The translations under genes were made by a program, and so were the position numbers. The notes beneath the pieces were generated by a model, which saw nothing but the letters and a program-made list of their open reading frames with translations, made no database searches and was not told the DNA's origin. From Archaeoglobales archaeon (GTDB lineage Archaea; Halobacteriota; Archaeoglobi; Archaeoglobales; Archaeoglobaceae), in contig QMZF01000013.1 of NCBI GenBank assembly GCA_003663055.1, positions 1 to 10,706 of the forward strand: 10,706 bases of DNA, given 5' to 3'. This document shows positions 1 through 6,610 of the stretch, in pieces. The stretch's first letter is position 1; each line of letters opens with the position of its first letter.

Positions 1-74
1 AGAATTACAGATAGGGCTTTGCTGTCAACGTGCATTAACCATTTTTCCACTTCTTCTGCCTACTGCTCTATTCT

Positions 75-464
75 TCAATAATCTTCAACTTTGAGCCCTT
101 TGATCCTCTTAAAATGCTCGTCTCTCGTGACGAGTGTTAAATCGTACACAATAGCAGTTGCAGCGATGACAACGTCTGGAAAAGGTAGCATTTCACCTCT
201 TTTTGCAAGTGAAGCGTCAATTTCTGCAGCTTTCTTTGCTATCTCATAGGTGTAAGGGATGATCTCAAATCTACTGAGAGCTGCTTCTCCACTCCTCAGC
301 TTTTGCTCGTTTCCAATGTAAAACAAACCCCTCAAAACTTCGTGAGCAGTCACAACCGAGATCGCCTTTGTCGATGGACTGCTATCAACTTCCTCGGCCT
401 TCTTTAAAGCTCCCCCTTCGTGTCTGAAGAGGTCGATAACAAAGGTGGTGTCGAAAATCCACAT
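75..464 (-). CDS. vapC: VapC-type PIN-domain ribonuclease toxin
   Basis: This 129-residue protein spans a whole PIN domain and is probably the toxin of a type II toxin-antitoxin pair. VapC toxins are Mg2+-dependent RNases that block translation by cutting tRNA, rRNA or mRNA. The four acidic residues expected of the active site are visible: D5 in the opening FDTTFVIDL strand, E42 in TAHEVLRG, D97 in FPDVVIAA and D115 in VTRDEHF. Length is normal for the family. The start ATG (464-462) shares its A with the TGA stop of the antitoxin gene upstream, so the two are probably translationally coupled. The RNA target cannot be inferred. It is one of the few undamaged genes here. Confidence 0.92.
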   Translation of the reverse strand: MWIFDTTFVIDLFRHEGGALKKAEEVDSSPSTKAISVVTAHEVLRGLFYIGNEQKLRSGEAALSRFEIIPYTYEIAKKAAEIDASLAKRGEMLPFPDVVIAATAIVYDLTLVTRDEHFKRIKGLKVEDY

Positions 465-682
465 CAGAGCATCCCTCTAAGTCTTTTCAGGTCTATCTCT
501 TTCTGCCTCTCAATCAGCTCCCTGATTTTCTCAGCTTCGTCATCTTCGAGTATTTTTGGAATGTCGCTTATCTTCTGCCTTCTCAGCAATCTTCTGATTA
601 CATCGCTGAAAGATTCGCCCTTCATCTTTGCCTTCGAGAGCATTTCGTAAACGTCATCCGATACAGCTATTGTTTTTGCCAT
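464..682 (-). CDS. vapB: VapB-type antitoxin (archaeal DUF217 family)
   Basis: This 72-residue protein is the likely antitoxin for the adjoining PIN toxin. The N-terminus (MAKTIAVSDDVYEML) is typical of archaeal VapB proteins, which carry an N-terminal DNA-binding fold. The charged C-terminal half (EDDEAEKIRELIERQKE) is the part that usually wraps and inhibits the toxin. A longer reading frame begins at 784, but the ATG at 682 is chosen for two reasons. The family starts with this MAKTI-like sequence, and a TATA box lies about 27 bp before it, which gives a leaderless transcript. The 34 extra residues upstream include translated promoter and DUF499 junction sequence. VapB proteins usually repress their own promoter together with VapC. 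Confidence 0.88.
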   Translation of the reverse strand: MAKTIAVSDDVYEMLSKAKMKGESFSDVIRRLLRRQKISDIPKILEDDEAEKIRELIERQKEIDLKRLRGML

Positions 683-703
683 TATTGTGTATTGGTATGT
701 ATA

Positions 704-713
704 TGTTATAAAG
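704..713 (-). promoter_or_regulatory. TATA box of vapBC
   Basis: On the minus strand this reads CTTTATAA followed by an AT-rich run. Its centre is about 27 bp before the vapB ATG at 682. That is the usual archaeal spacing from TATA box to transcription start, so the mRNA is probably leaderless; no Shine-Dalgarno sequence is seen before the ATG. Confidence 0.7.
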
Positions 714-767
714 CTTTGGCTCTTTTTGCCACTAATGAAAAAACTAAGCAGTGATTCTGCCGGCCTA

Positions 768-935
768 TTAATTTCCACCACCAAATGGAGTTTGAATTTG
801 AATGATTGAGTCCGCTACTTCTCCTTTAAGTCTTTTACTTGCGATTTTGAGGAGGTTTTTGAGTCCGGTTGTAAGGTATGTTTTCCTGAAAAATACGTCG
901 GGGTTCTGGTCTTCAACAGCTCTCTGCTGGAATAC
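768..935 (-). pseudogene. N-terminal fragment of a DUF499 (COG1483) ATPase, cut at Walker A
   Basis: The minus strand encodes about 55 residues matching the N-terminal signature of DUF499 proteins: a DVFFRKTYLTTGL segment, then LKNLLKIASKRLKGE, then IQIQTPFGGG. In the family the last motif continues as GGGKTH (Walker A) and the protein runs on for roughly 900 or more residues. Here it changes to N and a stop right after GGG, so the P-loop lysine and the whole ATPase are gone. The 5' end is also missing: an in-frame TAA lies at 942-944 and the sequence there belongs to another gene's remnant. DUF499 ATPases sit beside DUF1156 methylases in defence islands, as here. The family call is made from memory of the motif. 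Confidence 0.72.
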
Positions 936-1240
936 CAGACTTTATTGTGCATGTACTAGGTAAAATGGATGAAAATCTCGTAGTAATCGAGGTAAAATCT
1001 ATCAAACGAGCTACTGAAAATAATTTTGTACAATTAAAAAACGATATCAAAAAGCTTAAGGAATTTATTGGCAACGCTGGATATTATAGGGGAATCATGT
1101 TCATCTTTGGAAATGCAAACCGAGGTATAAGAGAGATAAGAGAGAGTTAAAGATTGGACTGAAGATGATGAGGGGTGCATATTTTTGATGGCACCGATGC
1201 CCATATGAGGAGCCAAAAGTAATTCTACCAGAGGGTACTA
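929..1240 (+). pseudogene. C-terminal remnant of a PD-(D/E)XK nuclease-like protein
   Basis: An open frame from 890 becomes protein-like at about 929 with GIPDFIVHVLG, followed by LVVIEVKSI and a helical stretch. The D of IPDF and the E and K of IEVK are spaced like a PD-(D/E)XK nuclease core. The GTG at 947 would exclude the PD motif, so it is unlikely to be the true start. The main frame stops at 1150. The protein appears to continue through at least two frameshifts: KDWTEDDEGCIFLMAPMP from about 1151, then EEPKVILPEGTNREI up to about 1245. The real 5' half is missing and the fragment joins the DUF499 scrap at about 929-935. Its end overlaps the convergent DUF1156 methylase remnant. The exact family is not recognised. 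Confidence 0.55.
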
Positions 1241-2389
1241 ATCGAGAAATTCCGTTGGCTTTGCATCCTTGACCCTCACTTCACTTATTATTCTTTCCTT
1301 CCCCGTCAGAAATCCATCGAGTAGCTTCTTCTCCTTGCTGTCGTTTGGTAAACATTCAGAGACAGGCTGAGCAAATCTGAAGAAAGAATCTTTAAGCCAG
1401 CCCGTTTGCTGGAGGGTTTCGGTAATTTCATCCTTCCTATCTTTCTCCCACAGCAATAGGACTTTGTGCAATATGTCAACAAGCTCTTTTGCATCTTCAA
1501 GTTCCTTCAAGTCTCTTTCGTGAGGTCCGAGGAGATATATGTATTCCTTGTCTTTGACAACGAAACTCCTGTTCCAGACTTTTTCGAGGTCAACACCAAC
1601 ACTCTGGGCTAACTTCCTTGACTTCGTTGAACCAGCCTGTTGGCTGTCTCTGCATTTTTCTTGCGACGATGTAGATTGAAGGTGCTAATGCCGCAGATTC
1701 TTTTGCTCTTTAATCTTGTTGTCATCTCGGTGTTTATGGGCCATGAAGCTGTAATGACTAAGCCAGAATCTAATAGGGCGTTGATTACTGCCTCCCAGCC
1801 AGCAGTGGTTTTGTGGGCGTAAACGATTACTGCTATACCACCTGGCTTGAGAATGCGATGAATTTCTTTAAAGGATTAAGGTCGTAGCTTTTTTCTTGAT
1901 TGCTGTTCTCAAAATCCTCAAGTCCCCTCTTTCGTCCGTACTTCTGCGGATACTCCAATACAGCCTTCAGAATCAAAACAGCCACGGGGTTGTAATCTGA
2001 AGCATACCTTTCACATCCAAGCCTTAGAGCTTCAAGAGGTATGGCTCCACCACCGGCAAACGGGTCTGGAACCTTTGGATGTAGCCCAAAGCCTTCCTGA
2101 TGTCCTCCCTCGCCTTCTCAATGTACGTCGGATTCAGTGAATTCTCTCATTTGCATAACTCAGTTATGAAATTCTTTATTTTCTCAGCCTCTTCAATTGA
2201 TTGAGGAGCTGGAATTAACGCAGCGTAAGCCGTCGCTCTTGAAGCTGCAAGAGGTCGCCTCGCCCACCATATATGCAAAGTTGAGATGTGTCCGTGCCTG
2301 ATGTTCTTCTCTCTCACAGACTCTCCGCTTATCTCCTTGACTGGAAATGTTTCTTCGATGAATGACCTTCTGATGGGGAACTCGTCCAT
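1238..2389 (-). pseudogene. Degraded DUF1156 (COG1743) adenine-specific DNA methylase
   Basis: Family members are roughly 900-1000-residue N6-adenine DNA methylases. The start ATG (2389-2387) opens the typical DUF1156 N-terminus, with HISTLHIWWARRPLA. Residue 81 is a TGA (2149-2147) followed in the same frame by [16 protein letters not shown]; the family normally has Trp there, so TGG to TGA fits. A frameshift at about 2075-2090 leads to [19 protein letters not shown], the intact SAM-binding motif, and then [15 protein letters not shown]. At about 1865-1885 sequence jumps to the late region ([19 protein letters not shown]), dropping several hundred residues including the DPPY-type catalytic motif. 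More frameshifts fall near 1690 and 1600. The C-terminal domain is recognisable from about 1600 to the TAG at 1238. The gene cannot make an active methylase. Confidence 0.85.
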
Positions 2390-2436
2390 GTTATCACCCT
2401 ATCACTTGTCTCTGCAGTTTCGTGATATATCTAAAC
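2390..2436 (-). promoter_or_regulatory. Probable promoter and ribosome binding site of the DUF1156 gene
   Basis: On the minus strand AGGGTGATAAC directly precedes the ATG at 2389, and its GGTGA is a good archaeal Shine-Dalgarno sequence at suitable spacing. An AT-rich element (TTTAGATATATC, about 2425-2436) lies about 42 bp before the ATG. It could be a TATA box giving a leader of about 15 nt. The ribosome site supports this ATG; the TATA call is weaker. Confidence 0.45.
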
Positions 2437-2480
2437 TCTCTTGAATTCTTCAACAAATTTAGTCTCTAAAACTTTTCTAA

Positions 2481-2504
2481 AGTGCTTAAATTAGTGCTTA
2501 AATT
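2481..2504. repeat. 12-bp perfect tandem duplication
   Basis: The unit agtgcttaaatt occurs twice with no gap, at 2481-2492 and 2493-2504. It lies between the DUF1156 promoter and the end of the radical SAM gene. It could be a slippage product or a two-site protein-binding element; nothing favours either. Confidence 0.8.
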
Positions 2505-2527
2505 CTTCATTATTTTCGTATCTGGGG

Positions 2528-3673
2528 CTATTGGGTTTCACCATTATCAACCCCCCTTGAATCTTGGACTTGATTTATTTCTAAGGTGTAGGCATTACCA
2601 TTCCATTTCAACCCAAAAACAAATCTCTCAAACTCACCCCTAAACCAGAATTTTTCAAAAATTTCTGGTGCTGGTGTCCAGTATTTTTCCATGTCCTCAA
2701 TAGTAACTTTCCCCTTTAGCTTAGCCTCGTTGAACAAAGCTGATGCAACCCTTTCTACACCTTTAAAATTTTTTACAGAATCAGTTCCACAGCAATTTTC
2801 TGTGTCGTTTAGATAATAAGGAACCGGATCTCCATCAGAGCATATACTAAAACTCATTCCCAGCTCATTTGCAATCGTTTTGAGCTTTTTATAAATACCA
2901 ATCTTCCTTTTCAAGTCGAACCGATAATAGTAGCTATTTTTTACAAAGGTCGCTCTTAGGACAATCCCTGTGCTTTTTTCCACGTTTTCCAGCATTTTTT
3001 CAGTTCCTCTGAAGAATTCCACAAGCACATGTCTCGCACCTGCAGTAGAGTAGGCTTCCAATAATCTCTTTGCTTCCTTTAAATTCACGCGCGGAATTAT
3101 AGGAGAAAACCTCGCAGTTGTAAAATATCCACTTTCACTAAGGCATCTAAGAGCTTTAAGTCTATCAGAAGGTTTAGGAGCGCCTGGTTCAATTGATCTT
3201 GCAAGGTCTTCCTCCAACGTTGTAATCGTAACCTGTATGACTGCCAACTCACTTTCTATCACATCCGTGTATTCGGCCACGAGTGGACTTTTAGTAACTA
3301 TCAGGTACGGGTACTCGTATCTATTGAGAATTTCTATAACCTGCTTTGTTACTCCCCATTCTTCCTCCTGCTTTTGGAAACAGTCTGTTAAACCTCCAAG
3401 TCTAAAAGGTATTCTTCTCCGTATTGTTCTTCCGATGTCTCCATCCAGCCTGTGATCTATGTACTTCTCTAAAAGTCTTTCAACATGTTTTGGGTCAGCT
3501 TTTCTAACGGTTCTCCAATAACCTCTTCTTTCAAGTAAGTTTTTAGCATAGCAGTAGACGCAGTTATGAACGCATCCAGAATAGGTGTCAAGTCTGAGAG
3601 GATAATGGCATGTAATTAGTTCATGTCCTGTCCTTGGCAGGTTTATTGGTCTTTTGTATATCAGTTCAGACAT
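2528..3673 (-). CDS. SplB-like (COG1533/SPL family) radical SAM protein
   Basis: This 381-residue protein has the radical SAM CX3CX2C cluster motif at C34, C38 and C41 (GCVHNCVYCYA). It also has further marks of the spore-photoproduct-lyase-like COG1533 family: RLGGLTDCFQ at 91-100, LIVTKSPLV at 124-132, and an EPGAPKPSDRL segment at 162-172. Three later cysteines (C278, C294, C295) might bind a second cluster or a metal. The family makes a 5'-deoxyadenosyl radical; most members outside true spore photoproduct lyase have no proven substrate. The ATG overlaps the end of the PLD-EVE gene by 8 bp, so the two are probably co-translated. The reading frame is intact, unlike most neighbours. A nucleic acid repair or modification role is a guess from family and context. 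Confidence 0.85.
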   Translation of the reverse strand: MSELIYKRPINLPRTGHELITCHYPLRLDTYSGCVHNCVYCYAKNLLERRGYWRTVRKADPKHVERLLEKYIDHRLDGDIGRTIRRRIPFRLGGLTDCFQKQEEEWGVTKQVIEILNRYEYPYLIVTKSPLVAEYTDVIESELAVIQVTITTLEEDLARSIEPGAPKPSDRLKALRCLSESGYFTTARFSPIIPRVNLKEAKRLLEAYSTAGARHVLVEFFRGTEKMLENVEKSTGIVLRATFVKNSYYYRFDLKRKIGIYKKLKTIANELGMSFSICSDGDPVPYYLNDTENCCGTDSVKNFKGVERVASALFNEAKLKGKVTIEDMEKYWTPAPEIFEKFWFRGEFERFVFGLKWNGNAYTLEINQVQDSRGVDNGETQ

Positions 3674-4700
3674 TTCTATTTTTCTCCTTTAGTAAGTTTT
3701 CAATTGCATCCCCATCTGCATCGCTTATAGGCACAACACTATGCCTTAGATGCGCCGAAGTTATTGGAACTCTAGTATCTAACCTTATTATATTTAACCT
3801 CTTCAAATCATCAAATGTTACTGGATTGGAAAACTTTGCTATCAATTCTGTTCTAACTCTGTTTGGGTATTTCTCACCTTTGAGTTCGAAATAATCTTTC
3901 CATTCGTCTACAACTTCCTCGCTCTCAAGAGGTTCGTCTACGGCCTTAACTATTTTGAATATTCCAATACCTTTATTTTTATATGTATAATAAATAAAAA
4001 CTCTTGTCCCTTTCTTAATCCATTTAAAGAACAAACTTTTTGAACGTGCTGGAACGCCTATCAATCTATTATATATGTCGTTTAAATCATGTTCTTTTGA
4101 CATACATACTATGACGGAGTTTGTATAACCTTCTTCTGACTTCAGTTCATTAATAACATCATCAGCTATCTTACATTTTCTTTCATACTCCTTTTTCTTT
4201 AATTTGTATCTTTTAAGGTCTTCTTTTGAAACTAAATTCGCCTTTGAACTATGCCAAATTCTCTCAAAATAATTAAATATATCTATAATTATTTTATCTT
4301 CGTAATTGCCTTCGATCACCAAACAGCTTTCAACGTTGCTTACGAGGCCACCAGCAGTAAGGTTTGATGAACCAACTACAACTCTAACCAAATCTTCGCT
4401 CTTAAATATGTACAACTTAGGATGAAAACCAATTTCATCACTACCAGATGTCTTGTATTCCTTACATTCAGCACCAAACTCCATTAACTTCTCTATGCAT
4501 TCTGGATCGGTCAATAGAAATTCGAAGCTAAATATTACTCTCACTTTCTTGCCATGTATTACATCCTTAACTAACTCAAGTCCACTACTTTTGACATACG
4601 CGACAGCAATATCGATTTCTCTAGAGCTCTCTGCAAACTCCTTAAATAAATCTATTAACTTTGAGTCTGAATTATTAACAAGACCAAGAACTTCAGCCAT
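3666..4700 (-). CDS. PLD-family nuclease fused to a C-terminal EVE domain
   Basis: This 344-residue protein has two domains. Residues about 1-150 are phospholipase-D-like with one HKD-type motif: H93 and K95 in GFHPKLYIF, then GSSNLTAGG at 110-118. Single-motif members usually dimerise to make one active site, and many are restriction-type nucleases. A charged helical linker covers about 155-185. Residues about 194-338 resemble an EVE domain of the PUA superfamily: NSVIVCMSKEHD, the GVPA motif, IKKGTRVFIYYT, GIGIFKIVKA, YPNRVRTELI and a closing ISDADGDAIENLL. EVE domains bind modified bases in DNA or RNA and occur in modification-dependent restriction enzymes. The ATG follows the upstream helicase stop by 3 bp and the stop overlaps the radical SAM start by 8 bp, so this is one operon. 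No damage is seen. Confidence 0.78.
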   Translation of the reverse strand: MAEVLGLVNNSDSKLIDLFKEFAESSREIDIAVAYVKSSGLELVKDVIHGKKVRVIFSFEFLLTDPECIEKLMEFGAECKEYKTSGSDEIGFHPKLYIFKSEDLVRVVVGSSNLTAGGLVSNVESCLVIEGNYEDKIIIDIFNYFERIWHSSKANLVSKEDLKRYKLKKKEYERKCKIADDVINELKSEEGYTNSVIVCMSKEHDLNDIYNRLIGVPARSKSLFFKWIKKGTRVFIYYTYKNKGIGIFKIVKAVDEPLESEEVVDEWKDYFELKGEKYPNRVRTELIAKFSNPVTFDDLKRLNIIRLDTRVPITSAHLRHSVVPISDADGDAIENLLKEKNRNV

Positions 4701-4703
4701 ATT

Positions 4704-5800
4704 TTAAACCTTCTCCACCCTTCCTTTCCACTTCCACTTGTTAACTGGCACAATGAATCTAACCGACTCAACCTTCTCAATAACTTCAAGCTTCTCAGCA
4801 GGATTGTTTATGATGTAAAGTTTTGGATTTATTGCCGCATTCTCAACAATGTAGAGCCAGTACTGCTCTTTAAATCTCTTAGCCTTAAACCACTCGTTTG
4901 GTGTCAAAGCAACATCTCCAGTCGTTGCTCTCGCCTTAACCTCGATATACCTAACCTCTCCGTCACCTTTTGAACGAATATCGTATCCTAGATTTAAAGC
5001 TGAAACATCCTCTGGAGCTCTGCCGTGCATTCTCTCATAAGCCATTGCCACCTCCATACCAATTCTCTCAATCTCCTTGTCGCTCACCATCTCATCGCCT
5101 GCAACAGCTCTCACAACACCAACGAGCTTTGGCATACTGACGGTTAGATTTTTCTCCCTCTCAATCTCCTGAGCTCCTTTAAAGCTTCCTCATACTCTCT
5201 CTTTCTCCTCTCAGCCATCTGAATTGCTAGGTCCATCTTTTCCCCTTTCTCGGCCCTATCGTAGTAGTCCATGAGCTTTGAATCCAGCTCAGAAATCAGA
5301 TTCTCTAGTGACCTCACCCCGTACTTCTCCTTTATTTTAGCCTGTCTCAACCTCTCCTCAAGCAATTCTGCCTTAAAATTCATCAAAGCTTTTATTGCGT
5401 AGCTTTCTGCATCTCTTTTTCTATCCTTATTGAAATCAAAGGTGCCGCTTGATGGGGCTAAATCCCAGATTATGGATGGGTTTACTTCCCTTAGTTCCTT
5501 ACCATCATCGTAAATCGCAACATTCATTGCGAGGATTGGATCAAACAATGAAGCGAGTTTGAAGCGATAAGCCTCTAAAGCAAGGAAAACGTCCTCAGAA
5601 TTTGCTGAAAAGTCTGTTTCGAAAGTAAAAACCGTTATTCTGTTCAGTTCTTCTTTTGGAATTATTGTATCGATGTACTGATTACTGTTGATTGTAGCTC
5701 CGACAATCCTCAAAACTCTCCCAAGATCCTCAACCTTCTCAATTCTAACTGGTTCTGGAAAGAGCGAGGATTGTATGACTGTGCCGCTTTTAAGTTCCAT
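4704..5800 (-). pseudogene. SNF2/DUF3883 helicase lacking its helicase core, with a frameshift
   Basis: The start (ATG 5800-5798) gives the N-terminal domain of SNF2-type helicases that end in DUF3883: LKSGTVIQSSLFPEPV, GRVLRIVG and LALEAYRFKLASLFDPILA. At about residue 94 (near 5518), where the family goes on to the LPHQ segment and the two RecA lobes, the sequence passes in frame into the C-terminal region: ELREVNPSIIWDL, KEKYGVRSLENLI, GEKMDLAIQMAERRK. Motifs I-VI are all missing, probably 500 or more residues. A single-base loss near 5155 (a GGG reduced to GG) then stops translation at 5144. Restoring the base gives EREKNLTVSMPKLVG, which runs into the DUF3883 domain at 4704-5135 (YDIRS, RYIEVKAR, NEWFKAKRF). 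The product cannot be an ATP-driven translocase. Confidence 0.8.
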
Positions 5801-5809
5801 GAAATACTT

Positions 5810-5842
5810 ATAGCAAATTTGGTTATATATCTAGTTTGCTAT
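5810..5842. promoter_or_regulatory. TATA box inside an inverted repeat, upstream of the helicase/PLD-EVE/radical SAM operon
   Basis: On the minus strand a TATATAACC-like box (about 5821-5832) is centred about 27 bp before the ATG at 5800, fitting a leaderless archaeal promoter. It sits between perfect 8-bp inverted arms: atagcaaa at 5810-5817 and tttgctat at 5835-5842. The 25-bp centre-to-centre distance places both arms on about the same face of the helix. That is suitable for a dimeric regulator that would block or recruit TBP. The promoter is fairly secure; operator function is inferred. Confidence 0.6.
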
Positions 5843-5847
5843 TAAAG

Positions 5848-6600
5848 GGTTCTGTTGGGTTTGGGATGATTCATACCTCATCATAACTAACTATAAATTT
5901 ATCATGTATAATCTAGTCCACCCGCATTTCGACTGGAAGAAGAAAACGCACTCACTCCAGTGGAATAAAAAGGAATTTCCTATGGAAACGGAGAATTTGA
6001 GTTGCTTTATCAAAGTTCTCCAATCGTTCAATCCTTCAACTCCTGCAACTTCGGCAGGAATCTTGCCTCCAAGCGATGTGTGAGGTCTCACAAAGTTGTA
6101 GTGAACTTCCCAACCCTTTAGCAAATTCTCTATTGTCTCAATCCTATCCCTTCGACTCTTCCTATTGCTTCCTAACCCCCTCGCTGGCTTTGTTCTGTCC
6201 TTGAGAGTTCCATGCAGCCTTTCAACCATGTTGTTGTTTATTTCTCCTCTAAGCCTAACCTTCCTAATTAGTTCGGGACGCTGATCCTTGTAGCGAACCC
6301 AGAATGTCTTTGTTAACCCTTCTTGTAGGCTGGCAAGCCGTCAGTCTTTATTTTCTTCGGTGTATCCGCCTTCTCCTTAGCTTTCTCAAATAGTTTTATC
6401 GATCTTCCTCAGTTCTAGCTTTTGATAAATGAGATGGCTACCATAAAGCGTGTTTTCTCATCCAGTTGAAGGAAGCCTTCAAGCCCTGCAACATGCTCGC
6501 CGTCCTGATAGAGCCTGAGGAAGAGGAAAGCGTATTGCTTAAGAATGTGACAGATCTTGCTGTTATGTACTTGGGAAGATATTACACTTACATGATACAA
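5848..6600 (-). mobile_element. Decayed insertion sequence with an rve-type (IS6-like) DDE transposase
   Basis: Reading the minus strand leftward from about 6480 gives transposase blocks in changing frames: LQLDEKTRFMVAISFIK, then LFEKAKEKADTPKKIKTDG with LPAY, TKTFWVRYKDQRPELIRK, then EINNNMVERLHGTLKDR, GWEVHYNFVRPHTSLGG and KIPAEVAGV, ending near 5990. The D of LDEKTR, the D of KTDGLPAY and the E of VERLHG would be parts of a DDE site. At least three frameshifts separate the blocks, including a TAG near 6417 and a TAA near 6315. The N-terminal DNA-binding part is not clear. A GGTTCTGTTGGG-like sequence at 5848-5859 resembles IS6-family termini and could be the left end. No matching right end was found near the helicase fragment, so the element looks truncated there. 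Confidence 0.7.
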
Positions 6601-6610
6601 ACCGCTGGAT

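Noticed and set aside
420..650. Plus-strand open frame across vapB and vapC
   Set aside because: It is antisense to a well-supported vapBC pair and its Ser/Phe-rich translation looks like no protein family.
464..784. Long form of the antitoxin starting at 784
   Set aside because: The extra N-terminus translates the promoter and the DUF499 junction; the family begins at the ATG at 682.
1306..1500. Second minus-strand frame overlapping the methylase tail
   Set aside because: It is out of frame with the recognisable methylase C-terminal domain at 1238-1510.
1640..1822. Plus-strand frame of 60 codons
   Set aside because: The opposite strand carries the clear C-terminal part of the DUF1156 methylase.
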